Counted from the stretch's first letter, positions 5,735-12,090 are shown. The stretch: DNA of 14,099 nt from Thermoplasmata archaeon (GCA_022865445.1 JALHSX010000005.1:1-14099); one strand, 5' to 3'. Numbers and translations: made by a program. Notes: generated by a model from the letters alone, not told the origin.

Positions 5735-6429
5735 CATCAAGAATTCAGCTCACACTTGCTACCCTCTTGGTCGGATTCTTGATCGTAGGGCCACTAGAAG
5801 CTATCACATACGTCAACCGCATCCAACAGATCCCGTACGCATCTTCTATCTTCATTGTCAGCCCGATAGTCACACTGCTCGGCCTTCTCGTCCTCTATGT
5901 CGGGCGATTCGAGTGGGATGGACTTCTGAAACGGCGATTCAGGCATGCCCACATGGCGTTTTGTTTGGACATTATTTCTCTCGGCCTGGCCATTCTGCCT
6001 GTGTTGGCGATCGCCATCGTATTCTTTAACGGTTCCAGCTCGGACTTGTCGGTTCCTTCGTGGGTACATTGGGAATTTGGAGCCGCAATCATGGCTTCGC
6101 TTCTCTTTTCCTTTGCGACATACGTCCTAGTTGCCTTTGAGCTGACGCCTAACTATGGCAAAGCCCTCCTCCTTATGGCTTTCATTTGGGCCGGTGCAAT
6201 TTCAATCTGGATCGGATATGCTCTTGCCCAGGAGCTGGGCACGATCATTCGGGTCATCGAAGATGGTTCTATGCAATTCGGACCAGTCAGCACAGCGATT
6301 TCCAAGATCGAGCCCTATTTCGCGGTGAGCTACGTCCTGCTCGCGATTGTATACATCGACGCTTACCATAGATTGCACACAAGAGCTCCATCCCCTCCTC
6401 CTGCTCCAAATACACAAACGACCACCTAG
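5713..6429 (+). CDS. Multi-pass membrane protein of unknown function (238 aa)
   Basis: A 238-aa protein with about six predicted membrane helices: residues 13-32, 43-63, 83-106, 121-146, 151-172 and 203-219. The cytoplasmic-side loop between helices 2 and 3 is basic (LLKRRFRHAH, 71-80). The C-terminal tail is rich in Pro and Thr and probably disordered. No family motif is recognised. The start is uncertain: ATG 5713 (MQGLFL...) or ATG 5731 (MTSRIQ...), the latter overlapping the stop of a short upstream frame as ATGA. Base composition and codon use are less GC-biased than in srp54 or purB, consistent with an accessory gene. It is divergent from the 182-aa membrane gene, and a 480-bp gap follows it. 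Confidence 0.72.
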   Translation: MQGLFLMTSRIQLTLATLLVGFLIVGPLEAITYVNRIQQIPYASSIFIVSPIVTLLGLLVLYVGRFEWDGLLKRRFRHAHMAFCLDIISLGLAILPVLAIAIVFFNGSSSDLSVPSWVHWEFGAAIMASLLFSFATYVLVAFELTPNYGKALLLMAFIWAGAISIWIGYALAQELGTIIRVIEDGSMQFGPVSTAISKIEPYFAVSYVLLAIVYIDAYHRLHTRAPSPPPAPNTQTTT

Positions 6430-6909
6430 ACCACGCAGATGTGTACGAAGCCATCATAACGATGATGTCCTGGGATTGAGGACATGCGGCATCGGGCCAT
6501 TCGTACAGTGCGAGCTGAAATGCCACTTCGTGCGAGGCCCCTCTGAGGCAAGGAAGAGGAATTGAGTCCCTTGCAGATAGCAAAAGGCCTCTATGTTGAA
6601 ATGTCCCCGCGCCTAGTCTGCATTGCGTTGCATGTTCTTTTGATTTGCCTCCGTTCAGGTTTCGCTTTGATTGGGGTTCAGACATGCATCTATTCGCGGT
6701 TTTCCCGCACTATGGTCACTTCGTCCCTTTGTCAGGGATATGCCCCAATCCATAGGACGCACTCGAGGTGCACTCTTTTCCCGGGGTTGGATCCGTGACT
6801 AGAACATCGTATGGTCTTTCGACTATGCGAATTCTGCGAATGCGAGGGAACGATTTCATCATAACATCCATAGGGGAGGAAAGGCTATGCCACTTCTGGA
6901 GGAAAGTCG
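6430..6909. other. 480-bp region without a supported gene
   Basis: No reading frame here has convincing protein character: short frames on both strands lack a promoter, a ribosome binding site and domain-like sequence. The last part contains CCATAGGGGAGGAAAGGC (6868-6885), an exact 18-bp match to part of the leader repeat at 9387-9420. It could hold the decayed remains of a gene or an untranslated leader for the DUF4760-like gene at 6910. Confidence 0.5.
6868..6885 (+). repeat. Partial leader repeat (copy D)
   Basis: These 18 bp are identical to 9399-9416, inside leader copy B. The 5' half of the leader (TCTCGGAAAAGA) is missing. The core GGGGAGGAAAGG is Shine-Dalgarno-like, so part of the match could reflect ribosome binding, though 18 identical bases are more than that requires. 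Confidence 0.5.
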
Positions 6910-7377
6910 ATGGTGGACGTATCACTACTGCTAAATGTGGTTGCAACTGCGAGCATAGTACTCGGGGCACTCTTCGCAATCGCGGAACTTCGAGGCCTTG
7001 CGAAGGACAGAAGAACGGAACTGGTCATGAATGTGTGGTCGACCTTCACTGATCCGGACTTTGCAGAAGCACACTGTAGAATCGATGGAACAGAATGCAA
7101 GGACTTAAAGGACATCGTGGATAAATGCACCAGGGCTGACATATTGAAATTGAGCCAATTCTACGAAGGGCTCGGGCTGCTGGTCAGGAAACGGTTGGTA
7201 GATCCTCAGTTGGTGCTAGAAATGTCCTACCCCCGGATCATATGGGCCAAGCTCAAGCCATGGATGGAAGATGAGAGGCTTAGAGTCACTAAGTTGAGGG
7301 GCGAGCATTTCGAGTATCTCGCTGAACTGGACACTCAATACAAAACGCGAAGGTTGGCGGGACTGAAAGGGGTTTGA
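6910..7377 (+). CDS. DUF4760-like protein with a single N-terminal membrane helix
   Basis: A 155-aa protein. Residues 5-24 form one membrane helix (LLLNVVATASIVLGALFAIA), followed by the basic ELRGLAKDRRTELVMNVWS segment and a soluble alpha-helical domain. Typical family features are FTDPDFAEA (46-54), the central LSQFYEGLGLLVRKRLVDPQ (81-100) and the PRIIWAKLKPWMEDER segment (108-123). This layout fits the DUF4760 family, found mostly in bacteria, whose function is unknown. The ATG at 6910 is preceded by GGAGGAAAG (6898-6906). An ATG at 6887 is out of frame and gives only a 15-codon peptide. The leader A repeat starts 2 nt after its stop, so the following small membrane gene (7433) is probably co-transcribed. 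Confidence 0.75.
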   Translation: MVDVSLLLNVVATASIVLGALFAIAELRGLAKDRRTELVMNVWSTFTDPDFAEAHCRIDGTECKDLKDIVDKCTRADILKLSQFYEGLGLLVRKRLVDPQLVLEMSYPRIIWAKLKPWMEDERLRVTKLRGEHFEYLAELDTQYKTRRLAGLKGV

Positions 7378-7378
7378 A

Positions 7379-7412
7379 TCTCGGAAAAGACCATATGGGA
7401 GGAGATGCGATA
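7379..7412 (+). repeat. Leader repeat, copy A
   Basis: A 34-bp sequence beginning TCTCGGAAAAGACCATA. It matches 9387-9420 at 31 of 34 positions and lies 20 nt before the ATG of a small two-helix membrane protein. Its 3' half is purine-rich. It begins immediately after the stop codon of the DUF4760-like gene. Confidence 0.75.
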
Positions 7413-7432
7413 CAGCACGGGGAGATGGAGCT

Positions 7433-7753
7433 ATGAATGGAGTGGACAGATATTTTCGGAAGAGGAGCGTTTCGAAAGGAGCGGGTATCGCTGTCGGGGG
7501 GTTTTGCCTGATAGCTTTTGCGGCCATATTCTTCTTGACCTGGCTGGAGGACGGGGACACTATTCAAACGGCATTTGTTGTTGGCGCATTCGTGGTGGGG
7601 GTGTTACTGTTGCTTGTCGGGTTCTTGGTCACTGCCTCCGCGGTGAGCTTCAACAGCAAGTTTGACCTGGTTACCCTCCAGAGCGCCCTTAATGCAGATC
7701 GCCGTGAATACACCGATCATTCCAACCATCCAGAGATACCTGGAAAGAAGTAA
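7433..7753 (+). CDS. Small two-helix membrane protein (106 aa), cargo of repeat unit A
   Basis: A 106-aa protein. A basic N-terminus (DRYFRKRSVSKG, 5-16) precedes helix 1 (about 17-36). A short acidic loop (WLEDGDT) and helix 2 (about 44-70) follow, then a soluble tail ending in Asp/Arg/His-rich residues. No family is recognised. The ATG is preceded by GGGGAGATGGAG. Upstream lies leader repeat A and immediately downstream trailer repeat A. The same flanks surround the unrelated protein at 9439-9744, so the gene sits in a repeated frame. It probably shares a transcript with the DUF4760-like gene. Its function cannot be inferred from sequence beyond membrane location. Confidence 0.7.
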   Translation: MNGVDRYFRKRSVSKGAGIAVGGFCLIAFAAIFFLTWLEDGDTIQTAFVVGAFVVGVLLLLVGFLVTASAVSFNSKFDLVTLQSALNADRREYTDHSNHPEIPGKK

Positions 7754-7756
7754 GGA

Positions 7757-7842
7757 GTTTGGGCCGAGTCGTCAATCCGCTCTGATTGACCATGTTCGCG
7801 CTACTGGCTGGCTCATTAGCTCAGGTTATCACGCCTGATAAG
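7757..7842 (+). repeat. Trailer repeat, copy A
   Basis: It starts 3 nt after the stop of the 106-aa membrane gene. The first 36 bp (7757-7792) match 9758-9793 at 33 positions. After a variable middle come CTGGCTGGCT (7804-7813), 11 nt, and the palindrome-like GTTATCACGCCTGATAAG (7825-7842). Within the last part, 7821-7839 matches 9822-9840 at 17 of 19 positions. Confidence 0.75.
7825..7842. promoter_or_regulatory. Imperfect palindrome upstream of purB (site A)
   Basis: GTTATCACGCCTGATAAG matches the perfect palindrome at 4776-4793 at 16 of 18 positions. It lies 64-81 nt before the purB start, upstream of a weak TATA-like ATTAATT (7866-7872). It is either a regulatory site for purB or simply the end of the trailer repeat. 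Confidence 0.5.
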
Positions 7843-7864
7843 CAAGCAGAGAGACTCACGAAAG

Positions 7865-7872
7865 GATTAATT
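7865..7872 (+). promoter_or_regulatory. Weak TATA-like element for purB
   Basis: GATTAATT is centred about 37 nt before the purB ATG at 7906. The position is right for an archaeal promoter with a leader of about 12-15 nt, which would include the GGAAG ribosome binding site at 7894-7898. Confidence 0.4.
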
Positions 7873-7905
7873 GGCATACAGGCATCTACTAGCGGAAGTG
7901 CCCAG

Positions 7906-9243
7906 ATGCCAGTCTGTCCGCTTGATTTCAGGTACGGACGCCCGGAAATGAAGACCGTCTTCGACGAGGAGACCAGGCTTCAGAAGCTCTTGGACGTGGA
8001 AGCTGCCTTGGCCCAGGCTCAGGCGAAGGTCGGGAACATCAAGCAGGAACATGCTGACATCATCAAGAAGACCGCCTCGACGCGCTATGTGAAGCTCGAC
8101 CACGTGCGCGAGATCGACCAGAAGATCAACCACGAGATCACCGCGATCATCAGGGCTCTCAGCGAGCAGTGCGGTGAGAGCGGCAAGTTCGTCCATGTGG
8201 GAGCGACTTCGAACGACATCCTCGATACTGGCGCCGCGCTCCAGATCAAGGACGCAATCATGATCATCGACGGGGACCTCGACAAGCTCAAGAGGACCCT
8301 GGCGAAAAGGGCGAAGGAGCATAGGGACACAGTAATGCTCGGCAGGACGCACGGACAGTACGCCCTGCCTATCACATTGGTCCTCAAGCTTGCGAACTAT
8401 GCTTTGGAGGTCAAGAGACACCAGCTCAGACTCAAGGAGTGCTCTCCGCGGATCCTTGTCGGGAAGATGAGCGGAGCCGTTGGCACCGGTGCGGGCTTCG
8501 GGCCGAAAGCCCTCGAGATCCAGAAGCTCGCGATGGAGCAGCTAGGGCTCGGAGCCGAGGAGGGACCGACTCAGATAGTCGCTCGGGACAGATACGTCGA
8601 GATGATGTCCGTTCTGGCCAACATCGCCACATCGGTCGAGAAGTTCGCGACCGAGGTGAGAAACCTGCAGAGGGGAGAGATCAACGAGGTCTCCGAGTTC
8701 TTCGACGAGACCGTCCAGGTTGGGAGCTCCACAATGGCCCACAAGAAGAACCCGGTAACGGCGGAGAATGTCTGCGGGCTCACTAGGATCGTCAGGGGAT
8801 TCATGACACCTGCATACGAGAGCGCCATCCTGTGGCACGAGCGGGACCTTACCAACTCGTCGGCGGAACGGTTCTTCGTCCCGCATTCGTTCATACTATT
8901 GGATGATGTGCTCGCGAAGATGGACAAGCTGTTCGCAACTCTTGTGGTCAACACGGCCCAGATAGACAAGAACCTGACAAGAGCGGGGAGCGTCATTATG
9001 GCGGAGTCAGTGCTCTTGGCCCTCGTCAGCAAAGGCATGGGGCGGCAGGAAGCCCACGAGTTGATCAGGAAGTGCAGCATGGACTCCCAGCGGGCATGCG
9101 AGGATTTCAAGACCTATCTTATGGGGAACAAAGAGGTCACGTCGCGGCTCTCTGAGAAGGAGATAGACGCTTCGCTGGATCCGAGAGCTTACCTGGGAAG
9201 CGCAGGAGCGACGGTCGACAACATCCTCAAGATTGTCTCATGA
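7906..9243 (+). CDS. purB: Adenylosuccinate lyase (PurB)
   Basis: A 445-aa cytoplasmic enzyme of the fumarase/aspartase superfamily. It catalyses two fumarate-releasing steps of purine synthesis: SAICAR to AICAR, and adenylosuccinate to AMP. It opens PVCPLDFRYGRPEMKTVFD (2-20). The first conserved block is HVGATSNDILDT (97-108), and the second, GRTHGQYALPI (146-156), has the catalytic-site histidine H149. The fumarate-lyase signature GSSTMAHKKNP (273-283) carries the flexible-loop serines. The length is normal. The frame stays open 40 codons upstream to 7786, but that stretch overlaps trailer repeat A and does not look like a PurB N-terminus. ATG 7906, preceded by GGAAG, is therefore the start. 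tRNA-Ala follows after 42 bp. Confidence 0.97.
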   Translation: MPVCPLDFRYGRPEMKTVFDEETRLQKLLDVEAALAQAQAKVGNIKQEHADIIKKTASTRYVKLDHVREIDQKINHEITAIIRALSEQCGESGKFVHVGATSNDILDTGAALQIKDAIMIIDGDLDKLKRTLAKRAKEHRDTVMLGRTHGQYALPITLVLKLANYALEVKRHQLRLKECSPRILVGKMSGAVGTGAGFGPKALEIQKLAMEQLGLGAEEGPTQIVARDRYVEMMSVLANIATSVEKFATEVRNLQRGEINEVSEFFDETVQVGSSTMAHKKNPVTAENVCGLTRIVRGFMTPAYESAILWHERDLTNSSAERFFVPHSFILLDDVLAKMDKLFATLVVNTAQIDKNLTRAGSVIMAESVLLALVSKGMGRQEAHELIRKCSMDSQRACEDFKTYLMGNKEVTSRLSEKEIDASLDPRAYLGSAGATVDNILKIVS

Positions 9244-9285
9244 GGAAAATTAGAAATAGCACTCGCCATCTCAGCAGCTCCACAA

Positions 9286-9357
9286 GGGCCCTTGGATCAG
9301 TGGCAGATCGCTTCCTTCGCAAGGAAGAGGCCGTGGGTTCAAATCCCACAGGGTCCA
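9286..9357 (+). tRNA. tRNA-Ala, anticodon CGC
   Basis: A 72-nt cloverleaf folds fully. The acceptor stem is GGGCCCT/AGGGTCC with a G3-U70 wobble pair, the classical alanine identity element. The D-stem GATC/GATC follows, then the anticodon stem CTTCC/GGAAG with loop TTCGCAA (anticodon CGC, reading GCG). The five-base variable region is AGGCC, and the T-arm is GTGGG-TTCAAAT-CCCAC. The discriminator is A, and CCA is not encoded. There is no intron. T-rich sequence directly downstream (9358-9362 and beyond) can end transcription, and an A/T-rich stretch at 9244-9257 may be its promoter box. Confidence 0.96.
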
Positions 9358-9386
9358 TTTTTATTCTTGAATGAATATTATTCTTG

Positions 9387-9420
9387 TCTCGGAAAAGACC
9401 ATAGGGGAGGAAAGGCGATA
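9387..9420 (+). repeat. Leader repeat, copy B
   Basis: 34 bp beginning TCTCGGAAAAGACCATA, 31/34 identical to 7379-7412. It starts 30 nt after the tRNA-Ala gene and 52 nt before the ATG of the zinc-ribbon membrane protein. A/T-rich GAATATTATTC just upstream (9373-9383) may be its promoter. Confidence 0.75.
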
Positions 9421-9438
9421 GGGGAGTGAGGAGTGGCG

Positions 9439-9744
9439 ATGAAGTGCCCGAATTGCGGGTCTGAAGTGCCTCGGTTTTCTTGGAGCTGGGAGATCATCTG
9501 TCCTCAATGTGGTCGGCGGTATCCTTCGCTTCGGCACCTTTTCATCATTCTGATGCTGGTGCTGTTGCTAGCGATCGGGAACGTCTACTTCGTCTACGTG
9601 GACAAACGACATGGCGTCCTAGATATCCTATCTCTTGTAGGGATGTGGATCCTCCTGGCGATTGTTGCGCTGTACATAGCCGCGCTATACAGAAAGAGAA
9701 AGAGCCCGACCCTTCTTGCACAGGAGAAGCCGATAGCGAAGTGA
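9439..9744 (+). CDS. Small zinc-ribbon, two-helix membrane protein (101 aa), cargo of repeat unit B
   Basis: A 101-aa protein. An N-terminal zinc ribbon of the CxxC...CxxC type (MKCPNCGSEVPRF then EIICPQCGRRYPS) is followed by two membrane helices at about 33-52 and 63-83. The tail (YRKRKSPTLLAQEKPIAK) is basic. The ribbon very likely binds zinc at the membrane surface; its partner is unknown. ATG 9439 was preferred over GTG 9433 because zinc-ribbon proteins commonly begin MKCPxCG and the run GGGGAGTGAGGA (9421-9432) is then well placed as a ribosome binding site. It is flanked by leader B and trailer B, exactly as the unrelated 106-aa protein is by the A copies. Next downstream is a soluble triple zinc-ribbon protein. 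Confidence 0.8.
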   Translation: MKCPNCGSEVPRFSWSWEIICPQCGRRYPSLRHLFIILMLVLLLAIGNVYFVYVDKRHGVLDILSLVGMWILLAIVALYIAALYRKRKSPTLLAQEKPIAK

Positions 9745-9757
9745 AGAAAAGAAGGGG

Positions 9758-9843
9758 GTTTGAGCCGAGCCGTCAATCCGGTCTGATTGACCACTTTCGC
9801 CCTACCTACTGGCTTATCAAATCAGGTTATCATGGCTGATTAC
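9758..9843 (+). repeat. Trailer repeat, copy B
   Basis: It begins 13 nt after the stop of the 101-aa gene. The first 36 bp match copy A at 33 positions (GTTTGAGCCGAGCCGTCAAT onward). It then contains CTGGCT (9809-9814), 11 nt, and the degenerate palindrome GTTATCATGGCTGATTAC (9826-9843). Spacing between the parts is conserved among all three copies. Confidence 0.75.
9826..9843. promoter_or_regulatory. Degenerate palindrome upstream of the zinc-ribbon operon (site B)
   Basis: GTTATCATGGCTGATTAC is a weaker version of the perfect palindrome at 4776-4793. It ends 13 nt before the TATA box of the operon at 9907, nearly the same spacing (14 nt) as site C to its TATA box. Confidence 0.45.
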
Positions 9844-9856
9844 TGGGTCGACAGGG

Positions 9857-9864
9857 GTATAAGT
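9857..9864 (+). promoter_or_regulatory. TATA box for the zinc-ribbon/winged-helix operon
   Basis: GTATAAGT lies 43-50 nt before the GTG at 9907 and predicts a transcript start near 9886. Confidence 0.6.
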
Positions 9865-9906
9865 ACAGCTCGAGAATAGGCTTCTCGTAGTTTCAGAAAT
9901 GGACCA

Positions 9907-10890
9907 GTGAAGACGAGAAGGCAACAACCGATGGCAGGACAAAGAACCCCGAAGCAGAAAACCGATGAGAAGACCGGCGCGGTCAAATCATTGTTTGGGA
10001 CTCGCAAGCCCAAGGAAGACACAGAGCCAGTCGAGACCATGACCATCAGGCTAGAAACGAAGAAGCTGCGGAGGGTCATGAAGACGGGGAAGATGGCCAG
10101 GAAACACGGTTCCGAGGCCTTCCAGGCCACTGCGATGACTCAGAAGGATGTCCAGATCACGGAGCAAGTCATGGGAAGCATCGCGCCTTCCCTGCCTACT
10201 CCTACTCAGAGGACCCAGGAGACCTTCACATGCGTCCAATGCGGTGCAGAGGTCCCCCTCGAAGCGGAGCGCTGCCCGATATGCCAATCGCTATACATCA
10301 AGGACGTCTCGGACGAGGCGCTCGACGAGGTCGCGGCGGCAGAAAGCGCGCTCGACGAGGACGCGGACGCATTCATGGCCACCGAAGCCACCCCATGCAT
10401 TCACTTTGACGCCGAGACAGGCACGATCAGCTATCTCGAGAACGACAATAGCGATCCCGATTTCATGCTCGAGTGCTCCCACTGCGGAACAGCCGTCCAG
10501 TTCGCCATCGACAAGTGCCCAATCTGCGGGACGAAGCTCGATGTGACTGACACAGGCATAGTGAGCCTGTTCGCAAACATGGAATTCGGCGAGAATGACT
10601 TGGAGGAGGAGCTTGACTGCCCGCTCTGCGGAGAGCATGTTTCCCTCGTTCAAGGCGCATGCCCTGCGTGTCATGAGAAGGTCGAAGGTGCGGATTCGGC
10701 CGGGAAGATCGAACCAGTTGTCCACGGAGACAACGTCGTCTTCATGCACCTCGATGTGGAAACGGGAGAGCTGAACTATCTCCAGAGGCTTGCCAAGCGG
10801 TTGGGGTTCGAGCAAATGACCGTCCACCTGGACGGCATCGGCAAAAGCGGCGGGTTCGAGAAGGACTGGAAGAGCCTCTCGAGGATCTGA
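9907..10890 (+). CDS. Soluble protein with three zinc ribbons and an internal repeat (327 aa)
   Basis: A 327-aa protein with a basic, probably disordered N-terminus (1-60) and three CxxC-x10-CxxC zinc ribbons: C109/C112/C123/C126, C190/C193/C204/C207 and C238/C241/C252/C255. A second repeated motif, HFDAETGTISYL (166-177) and HLDVETGELNYL (281-292), follows ribbons 1 and 3. The protein therefore looks built from duplicated 'ribbon plus HxDxETGxxxYL' modules. No enzyme motif is visible; nucleic-acid or protein binding is a reasonable guess. The start is uncertain: GTG 9907 fits the TATA box at 9857 best, while ATG 9931 (MAGQRTPKQK) has GAGAAGG upstream. A winged-helix gene follows after 14 nt, so the two probably form an operon. 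Confidence 0.82.
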   Translation: MKTRRQQPMAGQRTPKQKTDEKTGAVKSLFGTRKPKEDTEPVETMTIRLETKKLRRVMKTGKMARKHGSEAFQATAMTQKDVQITEQVMGSIAPSLPTPTQRTQETFTCVQCGAEVPLEAERCPICQSLYIKDVSDEALDEVAAAESALDEDADAFMATEATPCIHFDAETGTISYLENDNSDPDFMLECSHCGTAVQFAIDKCPICGTKLDVTDTGIVSLFANMEFGENDLEEELDCPLCGEHVSLVQGACPACHEKVEGADSAGKIEPVVHGDNVVFMHLDVETGELNYLQRLAKRLGFEQMTVHLDGIGKSGGFEKDWKSLSRI

Positions 10891-10904
10891 CAAGGTGATA
10901 TGCC

Positions 10905-11279
10905 ATGGATGCTTTCGATCTGTTCCGCCTCGTGCTCGATGAATATTCCTCTCGGATCATCCAGCTGACTTCACCTCATCCCATGAACGCAATACAGCTC
11001 AGCGATGCCCTGGGGATCCCGATCGCCGCCTGCTATCGCCGGATCAGGACGCTCAAGGAGGCAGGTGTCCTCAAGGAGGAGGGCAGGGCGGTATCCATCG
11101 GTGGGAAGCTTGTCGCAACATATCGGTCCTCCCTGGAGAAGGCAGAGGTCATTCTCACTGATGGCAGGCTGAGGATCCTGATCAAAGCGAACGGTCAGAA
11201 GACCGCGAACGAAGTACTTCTCTCTGATGAGCCATCAATGCTGCACTGGCCTATCGACCAGGATGCTGCAGACAAGTAG
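10905..11279 (+). CDS. Small winged-helix (ArsR-like) transcriptional regulator, paralogue 2
   Basis: A 124-aa DNA-binding protein: FRLVLDEYSSRIIQLTSPHP (6-25), then the helix-turn-helix with MNAIQLSDALG (26-36) and the recognition helix IPIAACYRRIRTLKEAGVL (37-55). A beta wing follows (about 56-75), then a C-terminal beta-rich segment (EVILTDGRLRILIKANG). It shares IPIAACYRRI and the whole domain order with the gene at 4360-4725. A strong ribosome binding site, AGGTGAT (10893-10899), lies 5 nt before the ATG. It is the second gene of an operon with the triple zinc-ribbon protein, whose promoter carries the palindrome-like site B. The regulator and zinc-ribbon protein may act together, which is inference from gene order only. 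Confidence 0.85.
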   Translation: MDAFDLFRLVLDEYSSRIIQLTSPHPMNAIQLSDALGIPIAACYRRIRTLKEAGVLKEEGRAVSIGGKLVATYRSSLEKAEVILTDGRLRILIKANGQKTANEVLLSDEPSMLHWPIDQDAADK

Positions 11280-11300
11280 GGCGCTTCGAATTCTAGATGG

Positions 11301-12011
11301 TCAGACGCTTGCCTTTTCCAGGTTGTCCGCGCGCTTCGCGTAGCGCCTCGCCTCGCTCTCGAAAAGCTTGTTCTGCTCCAGGAACTTCGCCCCGCGGGTC
11401 CGATACTTCGCAGCCTTGGCGGTCTGTTGAGACGCCTTGGACTCATTCTTCCGGGCGACCTCCTCCTGCTTGGCGACCTTCCGCTCCAAGGTTGCGATCT
11501 TGGTCCTCAGCGATTCAGGACTCAGCTCGCTCCCGGTCTGGGCGGCGCCTGAGAGCTCTACCTCATATTCCCTGGCCATCTCCTTGAAGCTCTTGGCTTT
11601 CTCCTTCCTCTCGGCCGCCTTCTCCCTGTAGGCAACAGCTCGCGCAGAGCATTTCTGTGCCTTTGCCTCGTTGGCTTTGTACTTGTGATAGAATTTCGCG
11701 GCCTTGTGTCCGAATGCATGCGATTTCTTGCGCAGGATCGCCACGTCCTGATACGCCTCGCTATCCGCCCTGCTGCTCCTGGCCGCCGTTATCTGCTTCT
11801 CGTGGTCCTCGTCTGTCATCTCCCTCTTCTCTTCGGTCACGGGGGCCTTGACAGGGGGTTCGAGCGGTTTAGGAGCTGGCTCGACCGGAGGTCTGGATGG
11901 AACAGGCTGAGGAGTCTTCTGGAAGTCCGAGCGCGAAAGGAACGAATCGATATCTTCGTCTGTCTTCTTCTGGAATTCCTTCCTCTTGGCGAAGTCCTCC
12001 TGAGCACCCAT
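11301..12011 (-). CDS. Lys/Ala-rich helical protein of unknown function (236 aa)
   Basis: A 236-aa, strongly charged protein. Residues 1-30 are polar. Residues 31-60 are Pro-rich (PQPVPSRPPVEPAPKPLEPP) and probably a flexible linker. Residues about 65-236 are a continuous helical region with many A/K/E/R residues and regularly spaced aromatic residues (AAKFYHKYKANEAKAQK, KAAKYRTRGAKFLEQNK), suggesting repeated short helical units or a coiled coil. No domain family is recognised. The ATG at 12011 is preceded by AGGTGA and by a TATA box at 12049-12056. It is divergent from the DUF2156-like gene and convergent with the winged-helix gene. A structural or nucleic-acid-associated role is possible from the charge, but unsupported otherwise. 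Confidence 0.75.
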   Translation of the reverse strand: MGAQEDFAKRKEFQKKTDEDIDSFLSRSDFQKTPQPVPSRPPVEPAPKPLEPPVKAPVTEEKREMTDEDHEKQITAARSSRADSEAYQDVAILRKKSHAFGHKAAKFYHKYKANEAKAQKCSARAVAYREKAAERKEKAKSFKEMAREYEVELSGAAQTGSELSPESLRTKIATLERKVAKQEEVARKNESKASQQTAKAAKYRTRGAKFLEQNKLFESEARRYAKRADNLEKASV

Positions 12012-12048
12012 TAGCCGTTCACCTACACCTTCCGATTTGTGTCTGGGA

Positions 12049-12056
12049 TGATAAGG
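12049..12056 (-). promoter_or_regulatory. TATA box for the Lys/Ala-rich protein gene
   Basis: CTTATCAT on the minus strand is centred about 42 nt before the ATG at 12011. A transcript would begin near 12027 and keep the AGGTGA ribosome binding site in a short leader. Confidence 0.5.
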
Positions 12057-12090
12057 CTTTTGTTCCGGAAGTCGACTGTGGTCCTATGAG

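Noticed and set aside
6461..6518. Possible C/D-box small RNA (GATGATGT ... CTGA)
   Set aside because: The C box has only six of seven consensus positions, and no believable D'/C' pair lies between the boxes.
6562..6798. 78-aa open frame in the gap after the 238-aa membrane gene
   Set aside because: No domain-like sequence, no clear ribosome binding site or promoter, and an unusual Cys/Ser/Arg composition; likely chance.
7786..7905. 40-codon N-terminal extension of purB
   Set aside because: It overlaps trailer repeat A and the palindrome, has no family similarity, and ATG 7906 has a ribosome binding site and a typical PurB N-terminus.
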